The notes under the pieces are model-generated. The model did not search any database, had not been told where the DNA came from, and saw nothing but the letters and a program-made list of their open reading frames with translations. 64,000 bases of DNA from Massilia eurypsychrophila (GTDB lineage: Bacteria; Pseudomonadota; Gammaproteobacteria; Burkholderiales; Burkholderiaceae_D): NCBI RefSeq assembly GCF_002760655.1, contig NZ_PDOC01000002.1:124001-188000 (forward strand). Reading direction: 5' to 3'. The position numbers and the translations under genes are program-made. Below, piece after piece: positions 33,899 to 43,062 of the stretch; positions within the stretch are counted from its first letter, which is position 1; every line of letters starts with the position of its first letter.

Positions 33899-34540
33899 AT
33901 GACGCCCGCCCCGAACCACGACCAGAATCTTGCTCTGCTGCGCGCCGAAATAGCCGCGCGGGCAGCGCGCCTGATCGCCGAGGACGGCGCCGACTACGCC
34001 ACCGCCAAGCGCAAGGCGGCGCGTCTGGTCGCCGGCGACGACCCGGCGCGCCCCAACCTGCTGCCCGATAACGCCGAGATCGAGGAAGAAGTGCGCAAGT
34101 ACCAGGCACTGTTCCTTGGCGCCAGCCAGCCGGCCCAGCTGCGCCGGCTGCGCGCCCTCGCCCTGGAGGTGATGGAGCAGCTCGAACAGTTTCGCCCCTA
34201 TCTCACCGGCGCGGCGATGAACGGCACCGCCGGCGAGCACGACGACGTGCACCTGCAGCTGTTTGCCGACAGCGCCAAGGACGTCATCATTTTCCTGCTC
34301 GATCGCGATGTTAATATAGAGATCTCGGAGACGCCGCATTTCAAGGGCGGCCGCCACGACCCGGTGGAAACGGTAAGTTTTCACTGGCGCAAGCAGCAGG
34401 TGCATGCCGAGTTGTACGAAATGAATGACCTGCGCGGCGCGCTCAAGCCGCGCGCCGATGGCCGGCCGCAGCGCGCCGACATCGACGCGGTGCGCGCCAT
34501 GCTGGCCGACGCCTCCAACGACGACCCAACCGAGAACTGA
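33899..34540 (+). CDS. conserved hypothetical, possible nucleotidyltransferase fold
   Basis: A 213-residue protein I cannot name. The N-terminus is a helical, basic segment (AARLIAEDGADYATAKRKAARL) seen in unnamed betaproteobacterial proteins. The middle has RPYLTGAAMNGTAGEHDDVHLQLFADSAKDV, which is spaced like the Gly-x-x-x-Asp core of small nucleotidyltransferases but lacks a clean G-S-x-x-x-G-D-x-D. The ATG at 33899 follows a weakly defined ribosome binding site. tlpA begins six bases downstream, so the two are likely cotranscribed. It has no membrane segment. Confidence 0.75.
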   Translation: MTPAPNHDQNLALLRAEIAARAARLIAEDGADYATAKRKAARLVAGDDPARPNLLPDNAEIEEEVRKYQALFLGASQPAQLRRLRALALEVMEQLEQFRPYLTGAAMNGTAGEHDDVHLQLFADSAKDVIIFLLDRDVNIEISETPHFKGGRHDPVETVSFHWRKQQVHAELYEMNDLRGALKPRADGRPQRADIDAVRAMLADASNDDPTEN

Positions 34541-34546
34541 AACAGC

Positions 34547-35104
34547 ATGAACAAGAGCAATGTCCTTTTGATTGGCGCCGTTGCGCTCGCATTCGGCGTC
34601 ATCGGCGCCATGGTCGGCATCAACCGCCAGCCGCCGGCGCCGGTGACCCAGGTGGCCGAGCCGACCGCGGACGGCTCGCCGCACGGCGCCGTCGGCGCGC
34701 TGTATGCACAGACGATGAACGACGCGGCCGGCGCGCCGCAGTCCTTGTCGAAATGGAAAGGCCAGGCGATGATCGTCAACTTCTGGGCGCCATGGTGTGC
34801 GCCATGCGTGAAAGAAATGCCGGAGCTGGCCGAACTGGCCACAGAACTAAGCAAGAAGAATGTCGCGGTGATCGGCATCGGCATCGATTCGCCCGCCAAC
34901 ATCGCCACGTTTGCCGCCAAAGTGCCGGTGTCGTATCCACTGTACGTGGCGGGCATGAGCGGCACCGACCTGTCGCGCCAGTTCGGCAACACGGCCGGCG
35001 GCCTGCCGTATACGGTGCTGATCGGCGCCGATGGCCAGGTGCGCAAAACCTATCTCGGCCAGCTCAAGTTCGACGAATTGCGCGCCGACCTGGCCAAGCT
35101 GTAG
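34547..35104 (+). CDS. TlpA-family thiol:disulphide oxidoreductase
   Basis: A 185-residue membrane-anchored thioredoxin. A hydrophobic N-terminal helix (about 6-25) is uncleaved or weakly cleavable, and the thioredoxin domain has the active site WCAPC (Cys84, Cys87) and the cis-Pro loop GGLPYTV. TlpA/ResA-type proteins keep periplasmic cysteines reduced, often for cytochrome c maturation. The first ATG is used. It follows the nucleotidyltransferase-like gene directly and precedes aroQ by about 105 bp. Confidence 0.92.
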   Translation: MNKSNVLLIGAVALAFGVIGAMVGINRQPPAPVTQVAEPTADGSPHGAVGALYAQTMNDAAGAPQSLSKWKGQAMIVNFWAPWCAPCVKEMPELAELATELSKKNVAVIGIGIDSPANIATFAAKVPVSYPLYVAGMSGTDLSRQFGNTAGGLPYTVLIGADGQVRKTYLGQLKFDELRADLAKL

Positions 35105-35209
35105 GCTTGCGAACGGTCTTCCTTTTATGTGAGGGAAATTTAATCCCTTGCCAATCCACGATGTTGGCGGCAAAATGCCTGACTTTCGCGTCATTCTCTA
35201 CCGTCAACC

Positions 35210-35647
35210 ATGGTAAAAAAGCTCCTGCTGCTCAATGGCCCGAACCTCAATTTGCTGGGGACCCGCGAGCCTGCGGTGTATGGCGCCGAGACGCTCGCCG
35301 ACGTTGAACTTGCCGCAACCGCCCAGGCAGCCGCGGCCGGCGCGACCCTGGCCTGCTTCCAGAGCAACCATGAGGGCGCGCTGATTGACCGCATCCACGC
35401 CGCCAAGGCCGAGGGCGTCGACGCGATCGTCATCAATCCGGCGGCACTGACGCACACCAGTGTCGGTCTGCGCGACGCCTTCTCTGCCGTTGAGATACCG
35501 TTCGTGGAAGTACACATCTCGAATATCTTTAAGCGTGAAGAGTTCCGCCATCATTCCTACCTGTCCGCGATCGCCATCGGCACCATTTGCGGACTGGGGA
35601 CTGACGGGTATCGTTTTGCCATCGACTTCGCGCTCAAAAAGCGTTAA
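35210..35647 (+). CDS. aroQ: type II 3-dehydroquinate dehydratase
   Basis: A 145-residue enzyme that converts 3-dehydroquinate to 3-dehydroshikimate. [15 protein letters not shown] opens the fold, the catalytic Tyr follows in [24 protein letters not shown] is the substrate loop, and [18 protein letters not shown] carries the catalytic His. It precedes accB by 89 bp, the order common in proteobacteria. The 105-bp leader is comparatively AT-rich and probably holds its promoter. All active-site residues appear present. Confidence 0.95.
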   Translation: MVKKLLLLNGPNLNLLGTREPAVYGAETLADVELAATAQAAAAGATLACFQSNHEGALIDRIHAAKAEGVDAIVINPAALTHTSVGLRDAFSAVEIPFVEVHISNIFKREEFRHHSYLSAIAIGTICGLGTDGYRFAIDFALKKR

Positions 35648-35736
35648 TCTTCGTCAATTTCATGCATCTGCGCGGTTCGCCACTATCCGGGCGCGCCGCT
35701 TACCTTTAAAACCACAATAATTCCAAGGGGTTTCAC

Positions 35737-36198
35737 ATGGATCTACGAAAACTCAAGACTTTAATCGACCTGGTCGCCGAATCGGACATCGCTGAACTCG
35801 AAGTGACCGAAGGCGAAAGCAAGGTTCGGATCGTCAAATCCTCCGCAATGCCCCAAGGCCAGATGATGATGATGCAGCCGCAAGGCATGCAGCAGCACTA
35901 CGCCGCACCGAACCACGCCAGCGCCCCGGCCGCCGAACCGGTCGCCGTCGCCGCCGAGCCGACCGGCCACGTCGTCAAGTCGCCGATGGTCGGCACGTTC
36001 TATCGTTCGTCCGCGCCAGGTTCGCCGGCGTTCGTCGAAGTGGGCTCTTCCATCAAGGAAGGCGACACCCTGTGCATCATCGAAGCGATGAAGCTGCTCA
36101 ACGAAATCGATTCGGAAGTGTCCGGCATCGTGACCAAAATCCTGGTTGAAAACGGCCAGCCGGTCGAATTCGGTCAACCATTGTTCGTGATCGGCTAA
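35737..36198 (+). CDS. accB: acetyl-CoA carboxylase biotin carboxyl carrier protein
   Basis: A 153-residue subunit of acetyl-CoA carboxylase carrying biotin. The N-terminal helical domain starts [18 protein letters not shown], a Met/Gln/Pro/Ala-rich linker spans about 38-75, and the C-terminal biotinyl domain contains EAMKLLNEI with Lys119 as the biotinylated residue and the thumb-like ASVPGSP region replaced by [10 protein letters not shown]. An AAGGGG ribosome binding site precedes the ATG. accC follows at 108 bp, and together they form the biotin carboxylase half. Confidence 0.96.
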   Translation: MDLRKLKTLIDLVAESDIAELEVTEGESKVRIVKSSAMPQGQMMMMQPQGMQQHYAAPNHASAPAAEPVAVAAEPTGHVVKSPMVGTFYRSSAPGSPAFVEVGSSIKEGDTLCIIEAMKLLNEIDSEVSGIVTKILVENGQPVEFGQPLFVIG

Positions 36199-36306
36199 GC
36201 ACCCTCGCACCAGCGCTGCCCGCAAGCGGCCGGCGCGCGCGGCGATCCTGACTCTTATATGCTGTTCCCGGCTCGCGCCGGACTTCACAGAAACACCGAA
36301 CCTACC

Positions 36307-37707
36307 ATGTTTGAAAAAATTCTCATCGCCAACCGAGGTGAAATCGCGCTGCGGATCCAGCGCGCGTGCCGCGAAATGGGCATCAAGACGGTCGTCGTGC
36401 ACTCCGAAGCGGACAAGGACGCCAAGTACGTCAAGCTGGCCGACGAGTCGGTCTGCATCGGCCCGGCGGCGTCCTCGCTCAGCTACCTGAACATGCCGGC
36501 GATCATCAGCGCCGCCGAAGTGACCGATGCCGAAGCGATCCACCCCGGCTACGGCTTCCTGTCGGAGAACGCCGACTTCGCCGAACGGGTCGAAAAATCG
36601 GGCTTCGTCTTCATTGGCCCGCGCTCCGAGTCGATCCGCCTGATGGGCGACAAGGTGTCGGCCAAGCAGGCCATGATCCGCGCCGGCGTGCCATGCGTGC
36701 CGGGCTCGGAAGGCGCGTTGACGGACGATCCGAAAGAAATCATCCAGACCGGGCGCAAAGTCGGCTATCCGGTCATCATCAAGGCGGCCGGCGGCGGCGG
36801 CGGGCGCGGCATGCGCGTGGTGCATACCGAGGCGGCGCTGCTCAACGCGGTGGCGATGACGAAGACGGAAGCCGGCACCGCGTTCGGCAATCCGGAAGTG
36901 TATATGGAGAAGTACCTGGAAAATCCGCGCCACGTGGAAATCCAGATCCTCGCCGACGAACACAAGAACGCCGTCTGGCTGGGCGAACGCGACTGCTCGA
37001 TGCAGCGCCGCCACCAGAAGGTGATCGAGGAAGCGCCGGCGCCGGGCATCCCGCGCAAACTGATCGAAAAGATCGGCGACCGCTGCGCCGAAGCGTGCCG
37101 CAAGATCGGCTACCGCGGCGCCGGCACGTTCGAGTTCCTGTATGAAAATGGCGAGTTCTATTTCATCGAGATGAACACGCGCGTGCAGGTCGAGCATCCG
37201 GTCACCGAAATGATCACCGGCATCGACATCGTGCAGGAGCAGATCCGCATTGCCTGCGGCGAAAAGCTGCGTTTCCGCCAGCGCGACATCATGCTGTCGG
37301 GCCACGCGGTCGAGTGCCGCATCAATGCCGAAGACCCGTTCAAGTTCACCCCGTCGCCAGGGCGCATCACCGGCTGGCACGTGCCGGGCGGCCCGGGCAT
37401 CCGCGTCGATTCGCACGCGTACGCCGGCTATTACGTGCCGCCGCATTACGATTCGATGATCGGCAAGGTCATCGCCTATGGCGCCACGCGCGACCAGGCG
37501 ATCCGCCGCATGCAGATTGCGCTGTCGGAAATGGTGGTTGAAGGTATCCTCACCAATATTCCGCTGCACCGCGAGCTGATGGTCGATGCCCGCTTCATCG
37601 AAGGCGGCACCAACATCCACTACCTCGAGCAGAAGCTGGCCAACAAGCCGGACCTGCCGAAGGAAAAGGCGCTGGGCAGCAAGTCGGAAGCCAAGGTAGA
37701 ACAATGA
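36307..37707 (+). CDS. accC: acetyl-CoA carboxylase biotin carboxylase subunit
   Basis: A 466-residue ATP-grasp enzyme that carboxylates biotin on AccB. The start [18 protein letters not shown] is the family N-terminus. [14 protein letters not shown] is the Gly-rich ATP lid, the [14 protein letters not shown] loop carries the catalytic Glu and Arg, and [12 protein letters not shown] follows. The final about 20 residues form a short charged extension beyond the usual about 447 residues. The TGA stop overlaps the prmA ATG (ATGA). I reject an upstream start at 36259 because it adds non-homologous sequence. Confidence 0.96.
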   Translation: MFEKILIANRGEIALRIQRACREMGIKTVVVHSEADKDAKYVKLADESVCIGPAASSLSYLNMPAIISAAEVTDAEAIHPGYGFLSENADFAERVEKSGFVFIGPRSESIRLMGDKVSAKQAMIRAGVPCVPGSEGALTDDPKEIIQTGRKVGYPVIIKAAGGGGGRGMRVVHTEAALLNAVAMTKTEAGTAFGNPEVYMEKYLENPRHVEIQILADEHKNAVWLGERDCSMQRRHQKVIEEAPAPGIPRKLIEKIGDRCAEACRKIGYRGAGTFEFLYENGEFYFIEMNTRVQVEHPVTEMITGIDIVQEQIRIACGEKLRFRQRDIMLSGHAVECRINAEDPFKFTPSPGRITGWHVPGGPGIRVDSHAYAGYYVPPHYDSMIGKVIAYGATRDQAIRRMQIALSEMVVEGILTNIPLHRELMVDARFIEGGTNIHYLEQKLANKPDLPKEKALGSKSEAKVEQ

Positions 37708-38660
37708 GCTGGACCGAAGTCGTCATCGAAATCGCGCGCGATAACGCCGAGGCCCTGTCGGATGCCTTGATGGAAGCGGGCGCGCTGTCGGTGTCGGTGG
37801 AAGACGCCGACGAAGGCACCGACCAGGAAAAGCCGCTGTTCGGCGAGCCTGGCATGGAGCCGACCGAAGCGGCGTGGGAACACAGCCGCGTCGTCGCGCT
37901 GACCGATGTCGACGCCGACCAGGCCGCCATCGTCGCGGAAGCTGCCGCCAGCATCGGCATGGCCAAGGCGCCGGCGTTTACCACGCGCGCCGTGGCCGAC
38001 GAAGACTGGGTGCGGCTGACGCAGTCGCAGTTCGCCCCTATTCACATCGGCAAGAACATCTGGGTCGTGCCGAGCTGGCATGAAGCACCCGATCCGGCCG
38101 GCCTGATCCTCGAGCTCGATCCCGGCCTGGCGTTCGGCACCGGCAGCCATCCGACCACGCGGCTGTGCATGGAGTGGCTGGAAGCGCATCCGGCGCCGGG
38201 CCAGTCGGTACTCGACTACGGTTGCGGCTCCGGCATCCTGGCGATGGTGGCCAAGAAGCTGGGCGCCGGCGACGTCGCCGGTGTCGACATCGATCCGCAG
38301 GCGATCGAGTCGGCGCGCGACAATGCCGCGCGCAACAATTGCGAGATCGATTACTACCTGCCGAACAGTTTTGCCGTGGCCGCCAAGCCGCAGCATGCGA
38401 CCGGCAAGTTCGACATCGTGGTGGCCAACATCCTGTCGAGCCCGCTGAAACTGATGGCGCCGATGCTGTCGGGCCGGGTGGCGCCTGGCGGCGCGCTGAT
38501 CCTGTCGGGCGTGCTGGCGCGCCAGGCCGAGGAAGTGGCGGCGGCGTATGCCCCGTTCATCAAGCTCGGCGTCTGGGCGGAGCAGGATGGCTGGGTCGCG
38601 CTGCACGGCGTGCTCGGCAGCGACAGCGTTCCCACGGCACGCTCGGACAGCGCGCAATAA
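37704..38660 (+). CDS. prmA: ribosomal protein L11 methyltransferase
   Basis: A 318-residue SAM-dependent enzyme that trimethylates ribosomal protein L11. The N-terminal L11-binding domain contains the [27 protein letters not shown] segment, and the C-terminal methyltransferase domain starts at [14 protein letters not shown] with SAM loop [13 protein letters not shown] and motif [10 protein letters not shown]. It is coupled to accC by an ATGA overlap and followed four bases later by the zinc-ribbon gene, as in other betaproteobacteria. Confidence 0.95.
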   Translation: MSWTEVVIEIARDNAEALSDALMEAGALSVSVEDADEGTDQEKPLFGEPGMEPTEAAWEHSRVVALTDVDADQAAIVAEAAASIGMAKAPAFTTRAVADEDWVRLTQSQFAPIHIGKNIWVVPSWHEAPDPAGLILELDPGLAFGTGSHPTTRLCMEWLEAHPAPGQSVLDYGCGSGILAMVAKKLGAGDVAGVDIDPQAIESARDNAARNNCEIDYYLPNSFAVAAKPQHATGKFDIVVANILSSPLKLMAPMLSGRVAPGGALILSGVLARQAEEVAAAYAPFIKLGVWAEQDGWVALHGVLGSDSVPTARSDSAQ

Positions 38661-38664
38661 AGGG

Positions 38665-39855
38665 ATGGCGCTCGCCACTATCTGCCCCCACTGCAACACC
38701 ATGTTCCGGGTCGCCTCGGATCAGTTGAAGTTACGTGGGGGCATAGTGCGCTGCGGCGCGTGCAACGAAGTATTCGACGGCAACGCCGCGCTGGTCGACG
38801 CCGCCGCACGCCAGGCCGACCAGCCGGCGCCTGCTGAAGAACCGGCTCCTCCCGCTCCCCCTGCTGATCCTGCCGAATCATCCGCGAGCGCGGCCTTCGA
38901 CGCCGAAATCGCCGAGATCGAGGCGAAGGAAACCGAGCAGGTTGAAGAGCCCGTCTTTACGCTCGACTTCGACACCACGTTCGACCCGTTCGGCATTCTG
39001 CCGAAACAGGAGCCGGAGCCGGAGCCGGAACCCGAGCCTGAGCCCCAGCCCGAGCCCGAGCCCGCGGTCGACGAAGAAATCGTCGCCCTGCCCGCACCCG
39101 ACGACGACGAGCCGATCGAGCCCCCCGTTCACGACGACAATCCCGATTCGATCGCGCCATTCCTGATGCGCGCCTCGGCCGCGGCCGAACCAAGCGCGCC
39201 GGCCGCGCCGGAGCTGCCGGCCGCCGCATCCACCACCGCGCGCCGCGCCGCCAAGCGCAACAAGGCCGCCCGAGCGGCGCCGCTGGCCGTGCCGGCCGAA
39301 GTAGTCGACGCGCGCGATGACGAGCCGGCCAGCGACGAGCCTGAGTTCGTCCGGCGCAGCCGCCTGCAGGAGCAAAGCGGGCGCAACCGACGCATCGTCA
39401 TGGCGATCGCCTCGGTCGTGCTGCTGCTGGCGCTTGCCGCGCAGGCAGTGACGACGTTTCGCAATGTGCTGGCGGCGCGCTTCCCGCAGACCAAGCCGGT
39501 GCTGTCGGCGAGTTGCGCCGTGTTCGGCTGCAAGGTCGAGCTGCCGGCACAGATCGACACCCTGAGCGTCGAGACCGGCGAGCTGCAGTCGCTCGGCGGC
39601 AATGCCTTCAGCTACACCACGCTGCTGCGCAATCCCGGCAGCTTGGCGCAGGCCTGGCCGCACATCGAACTGGCGCTGACCGACGCCAACGACAAGCCGC
39701 TGGTGCGGCGCGTGTTCACGCCGGCGCAGTATCTGCCGCCGGCGGTTGCCGCGGCAAAGGGTTTCGGCCCGCGCACCGAGCAACCGGTCAAACTGTTTTT
39801 CGAGCTGAACCAGATCAAGGCATCCGGCTACCACATCGCCATCTTCTACCCATAA
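38665..39855 (+). CDS. zinc-ribbon and DUF3426 membrane protein
   Basis: A 396-residue protein. The N-terminus has an MJ0042-type zinc ribbon with CPHC (7-10) and CGAC (30-33). The middle is disordered and acidic, with Ala/Pro/Glu runs and an Glu-Pro dipeptide repeat at about residues 115-132. A single membrane helix (about 243-262) is followed by a C-terminal DUF3426 domain. The family is widely conserved after prmA in betaproteobacteria, but its function is unknown. The start at 38665 follows an AGGGA sequence. The topology would put the zinc ribbon in the cytoplasm and DUF3426 in the periplasm. Confidence 0.87.
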   Translation: MALATICPHCNTMFRVASDQLKLRGGIVRCGACNEVFDGNAALVDAAARQADQPAPAEEPAPPAPPADPAESSASAAFDAEIAEIEAKETEQVEEPVFTLDFDTTFDPFGILPKQEPEPEPEPEPEPQPEPEPAVDEEIVALPAPDDDEPIEPPVHDDNPDSIAPFLMRASAAAEPSAPAAPELPAAASTTARRAAKRNKAARAAPLAVPAEVVDARDDEPASDEPEFVRRSRLQEQSGRNRRIVMAIASVVLLLALAAQAVTTFRNVLAARFPQTKPVLSASCAVFGCKVELPAQIDTLSVETGELQSLGGNAFSYTTLLRNPGSLAQAWPHIELALTDANDKPLVRRVFTPAQYLPPAVAAAKGFGPRTEQPVKLFFELNQIKASGYHIAIFYP

Positions 39856-39864
39856 GGCAAAAAA

Positions 39865-40803
39865 ATGAACAAGACTACCCTGATCTGCGGTTCCCTCGCA
39901 TTCGACAAGATCATGCAATACAACGGCCGCTTCTCCGAGGCGCTGCTGGCCGACCAGCTGCACAAGGTCAACGTCTCGTTCCTGGTGCCGACCTTGCGCA
40001 CCGAATACGGCGGCTGCTCGGCGAACATTGCCTACAACCTCAACATGCTCGGCGGCGACCCGCTGATCATGGCAACCATCGGCCAGGACGGCGGCGAATA
40101 CCTCGAGCGCTTCGAGCAGCTCGGCATCGCCACGCGCGCCATCCGCAAGATCGGCCACGCCTACACCGCCCAGTGCTTCGTCACGGCCGACCTCGACAAT
40201 AACCAGATCAACGCCTTCCACCCGGGCGCGATGCAGTTCTCGCATGAGAACAACGTTGCCGACTGCGGCGCGCTGCGGGTGGCGATCATCGCCCCTGACG
40301 GCCGTGACGGCATGCTCAAGCACGCCACCGACTGCGCCACGCAGAATCTGCCGTTCATGTTCGATCCAGGCCAGCAGTTGCCGATGTTCAGCGGCGCCGA
40401 GCTGATCGATTTCATCAACAAGGCCAGCTACGTTGCCGCCAACGATTACGAATTCGAGATGCTGATGGACCGCACCGGCCTGACCCTGGCCGACATCGCC
40501 TCGCGGCTGGAAGCGCTGATCGTCACGCGCGGCGAGAATGGCTCCGAAATCTACACCGACGGCAAGCGCTTCGATATTCCGTGCGTAAAACCGGCGGCGG
40601 TGGTCGACCCGACCGGCTGCGGCGACGCCTACCGCGCCGGCCTGCTGTTCGGCATCGCCAACGACTTCGACTGGGAAACGACCGGCCGCCTGGCCAGCCT
40701 GATGGGCGCGTTGAAGATCGCGCACCAGGGCGGCCAGAACCACGTCTTCACCGCTGCCGAAGTGGCCGACCGCTTCGAAAAAGAGTTCGGCTACCGGTTC
40801 TAA
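39865..40803 (+). CDS. PfkB-family carbohydrate/nucleoside kinase
   Basis: A 312-residue ribokinase-like kinase. The N-terminal LICGSLAFDKIMQY and GGCSANIAYNLNMLGG motifs and the C-terminal signature DPTGCGDAYRAGLL, with the catalytic Asp in GCGDAY, show the PfkB fold. It resembles adenosine kinase-type family members, but the substrate cannot be fixed from motifs alone. It lies nine bases after the DUF3426 gene, the end of the aroQ-to-kinase plus-strand run. Downstream is a short spacer with palindromic repeats. Confidence 0.88.
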   Translation: MNKTTLICGSLAFDKIMQYNGRFSEALLADQLHKVNVSFLVPTLRTEYGGCSANIAYNLNMLGGDPLIMATIGQDGGEYLERFEQLGIATRAIRKIGHAYTAQCFVTADLDNNQINAFHPGAMQFSHENNVADCGALRVAIIAPDGRDGMLKHATDCATQNLPFMFDPGQQLPMFSGAELIDFINKASYVAANDYEFEMLMDRTGLTLADIASRLEALIVTRGENGSEIYTDGKRFDIPCVKPAAVVDPTGCGDAYRAGLLFGIANDFDWETTGRLASLMGALKIAHQGGQNHVFTAAEVADRFEKEFGYRF

Positions 40804-40831
40804 GCGCAGCCCGCGCCCGAACAGCCGTCGC

Positions 40832-40877
40832 TTCCGCCATTGGCGGAAATGACGCCTCGCGCAAGCGGGGATGACGG
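40832..40877. repeat. pair of small intergenic palindromes
   Basis: The arms TTCCGCCA and TGGCGGAA (40832-40848) surround a single central base, and just beyond is a CGGGGATGACG edge. A similar combination of CCGCCA(A)TGGCGG and CCCCGC palindromes occurs at about 24829-24915. They lie in the spacer of the convergent kinase and yggU genes and are probably members of a dispersed repeat family that may also limit read-through. Confidence 0.5.
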
Positions 40878-40901
40878 CGCTTGATTGTGCGGTTTTGTCG
40901 A

Positions 40902-41201
40902 CTACGGCGCGAGCAGGCGGACGGCATCGTCCACCGTCAACCCGGCAGACTTCACTTCGATCAGCTTGCGTTTATTGGTCAGCCCGTGCGTGATCGTCAC
41001 CGCACTGCGGGGCACGGACAGCGCCGCGGCCAGGTACTTGACCAGGGCCTCGTTGGCCTTGCCTTCGATCGGCTGCGCCTGCAGCTTGAGCTTGAGGGCG
41101 TTGTCGAGCACGCCGACCACTGCCGTCTTCTTCGCGTTCGGCGTGATCTGCACCGCCAGCCTGATGCCGGCCGGCAGCGGCGAACACCAGCCGGGGCTCA
41201 C
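40902..41201 (-). CDS. yggU: UPF0235/DUF167 family protein YggU
   Basis: A 99-residue protein of the YggU family (DUF167). Its core AVQITPNAKKTAVVGVLDNALKLKLQAQPIEGKANEALVKYLA is diagnostic. The function is unknown. The start is a GTG at 41201 that overlaps the yggT stop (GTGA); longer frames are antisense over yggT. YggT-YggU pairs are common, usually behind proC, but proC is not present here. Confidence 0.9.
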   Translation of the reverse strand: MSPGWCSPLPAGIRLAVQITPNAKKTAVVGVLDNALKLKLQAQPIEGKANEALVKYLAAALSVPRSAVTITHGLTNKRKLIEVKSAGLTVDDAVRLLAP

Positions 41202-41728
41202 CGGAAGCCGAACGCCATGCCCACCAACAGTTGCGCGATCTGCAGCAGGATCAGCGCCACCAGCAGCGACAGGTCGAGCCCGCCGAGCAGCGGCACCACC
41301 TTGCGCAGCGGACGCAGCAGCGGGTCGTTGAGGGCCCGTACAAGCGGCGCCAGCGGCGCGTGCGGATTGACCCAGCTGAAGATCGCTTCGACGATCAGCA
41401 ATGCCATGAAGCCATAGATGATCCAGTTGAGGAAGCGGTACAGCGCCATCAGGAACACGGTCTGTCCCGGCATGCCGGACAGAAACAGCACCGAGGTGGC
41501 GAGGCATACCACCAGAAACGCGCCGATCAGGCTGGCCCAGTCGTAACCGCCGACGCCAGGCACGAGGCGGCGCAGCGGGCGCACCAGCCAATCGGAAAGG
41601 GTAAAGGTAAATTGCGCCACCGAAGCGGGTGGCCGGACACGAATCGCCTGCATCCAGAAACGAAGCAACAAGACGCCGCCGAGTACGGTAGCGATGGCGT
41701 CCACGATCAACTGGAGAATACTGAGCAC
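41198..41728 (-). CDS. yggT: YggT family membrane protein
   Basis: A 176-residue polytopic membrane protein with two YggT repeats, each with a pair of membrane helices and a re-entrant P-L-R-R/K motif (VRPLRRLVPGVGG and LRPLRKVVPLLGG). The family is widespread and associated with osmotic or potassium balance and with division in plant chloroplasts, though its function here is unproven. It is the first gene of the pair and coupled to yggU by GTGA. A terminator for the H1-like gene is placed just upstream, so it has its own promoter in a small gap or depends on read-through. Confidence 0.9.
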   Translation of the reverse strand: MLSILQLIVDAIATVLGGVLLLRFWMQAIRVRPPASVAQFTFTLSDWLVRPLRRLVPGVGGYDWASLIGAFLVVCLATSVLFLSGMPGQTVFLMALYRFLNWIIYGFMALLIVEAIFSWVNPHAPLAPLVRALNDPLLRPLRKVVPLLGGLDLSLLVALILLQIAQLLVGMAFGFR

Positions 41729-41739
41729 GACGACTCCTT

Positions 41740-41777
41740 AAAAAAAAACCGCTGTGTGAAACGTGTCACACAGCGGT
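41740..41777 (-). terminator. intrinsic terminator after the H1-like gene
   Basis: A 12-bp perfect stem (ACCGCTGTGTGA with its complement, 41748-41777) and 6-base loop are followed on the minus strand by an eight-T tract (41740-41747). It begins about 30 bp downstream of the H1-like stop. It is well placed to end that transcript before yggT. Confidence 0.9.
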
Positions 41778-41806
41778 ATTTTGCCTGATCCAGGCGCAGC
41801 TGCCTA

Positions 41807-42769
41807 TTACGGACGGCTGCTGGTCGGGAAAGGCCATGCTGCTGCTGGAGCCAACACGGTTTTCGCTGCCGGCGCCGGCGCTGGAGCTGCTGCGGCTGGT
41901 GCCGCCGCTGGAGCTGCTGCTGGTGCTGCTGGCTTCGGCGTTGCTGCCGCCTTCGGTGCTGCCGGCTTTTTAGGCGCAGCCGCTTTTTTCACCGCTGGCT
42001 TGGCTGCAGCTGGTGCTGCCGGCGCTGCCATTGGCTTGGCTGCAGGTGCAGCCTTAACGGACTTTTTTGCTGCTGGCTTAGCCGCCACCTTTTTTGCTGC
42101 TGGCTTTGCTGCTGCTTTCGCTGCTGGCTTTGCTGCTGCTTTAGTTACTGCTTTAGTTACTGCTTTTTTTGCGACTGGCTTTGCTGCTGCTTTCTTGACG
42201 GCTGCCTTTGGGGCGGCTTTCTTCGCTGCTGCTTTTGGTGCTGCTGCTTTTGGTGCTGCTTTTGGTGCGGCTTTCTTTACTGCTGCTTTTGGAGCGGCTT
42301 TCTTGACGGCAGCTTTTGGAGCGGCTTTCTTGGCGGCGGCTTTAGGAGCGGCCTTCTTCGCTGCTGGCTTGGCTGCGGCTTTTTTCGCTACTGGCTTCGC
42401 TGCTGCTTTTGGAGCTGCTTTCTTGGCGGCTGCTTTTGGAGCGGCTTTCTTGACGGCGGCTTTAGGAGCGGCTTTCTTCGCTGCTGCTTTAGGAGCTGCT
42501 TTCTTGGCTGCTGGCTTCGCCGCGGCTTTTTTCGCTACTGGCTTGGCTGCTGCTTTTGGAGCGGCTTTCTTTGCTGCTGGCTTGGCTGCTGCTTTTTTAG
42601 CGGCCGGCTTTGCTGCTGGCTTGGCGGCTGCTTTTTTAGCGGCTGGCTTTGCTGCTGGCTTGGCTGCTGCGGTCGCTTTTTTCGCTACCGGTTTGGCGGC
42701 TGCTTTCGCGGCTGGCTTGGCGGCGGCTGCCGGTTTCTTTACTGCTGGTTTCTTTGCGGCTGTTGCCAT
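41807..42769 (-). CDS. histone H1-like lysine/alanine/proline-rich DNA-binding protein
   Basis: A 320-residue protein composed almost wholly of Ala, Lys and Pro, made of irregular repeats such as AAKPAAKKAAP and KKAAPKAAVKKA. The last about 35 residues are Ala/Pro-rich and less basic. It resembles the eukaryotic linker-histone H1 tail and the bacterial AlgP/H1-like proteins, which bind DNA non-specifically and compact the nucleoid. A GGAG site seven bases before the ATG and the strong downstream terminator support a real, isolated gene. The opposite-strand frame of similar length is an echo of the repeats. Repeat number in such genes is often variable between strains. Confidence 0.87.
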   Translation of the reverse strand: MATAAKKPAVKKPAAAAKPAAKAAAKPVAKKATAAAKPAAKPAAKKAAAKPAAKPAAKKAAAKPAAKKAAPKAAAKPVAKKAAAKPAAKKAAPKAAAKKAAPKAAVKKAAPKAAAKKAAPKAAAKPVAKKAAAKPAAKKAAPKAAAKKAAPKAAVKKAAPKAAVKKAAPKAAPKAAAPKAAAKKAAPKAAVKKAAAKPVAKKAVTKAVTKAAAKPAAKAAAKPAAKKVAAKPAAKKSVKAAPAAKPMAAPAAPAAAKPAVKKAAAPKKPAAPKAAATPKPAAPAAAPAAAPAAAAPAPAPAAKTVLAPAAAWPFPTSSRP

Positions 42770-43019
42770 TTGAGTTCTCCTTCATCTGCGATGGGAAAAA
42801 TACGCTAAGGTTAAAACCCGTCCGACCCGTATAGTGGTCAGGCGAATTATTCATCGGCACAAACGTCCTGCGTGTTTATGCTAATGAATTCGGCACCAGC
42901 TGAACTGCTGCATCTCCTCACGATTGCAGCACTTCAGCCATAGTCATCGGATCTTCACGACGACAAAATCGGTGTTACCAGTGCGCTGTTCACATCCCAG
43001 AAGCGCCCAACCGCGAAAC
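42770..43019. other. intergenic region upstream of the H1-like gene
   Basis: This 250-bp region between the H1-like start and the nrd terminator contains no convincing gene. It is relatively AT-rich near the H1-like start (several TTTT/ATAA stretches around 42790-42850) and probably holds that gene's promoter. No inverted repeat that I can assign as an operator is present. Confidence 0.45.
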
Positions 43020-43062
43020 GAAAAAGCCGCCATGCCTGAACATACAATCAGGCAGGGCGGCT
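43020..43062 (-). terminator. intrinsic terminator, probably ending nrdA-nrdB
   Basis: A 15-position stem with one mismatch (AGCCGCC-x-TGCCTGA at 43025-43039, loop of eight, complement to 43062) is followed by a short T-tract on the minus strand (43020-43024). It lies about 240 bp downstream of the nrdB stop, leaving an unusually long 3' untranslated region. It could also act weakly in the plus direction. Confidence 0.75.

Noticed and set aside
41763-42773. 336-codon plus-strand frame opposite the H1-like gene
   Set aside because: It is an antisense echo of the AAG/GCC repeats (Ala-Phe-Leu repeats), and the minus strand has the ribosome binding site and terminator.
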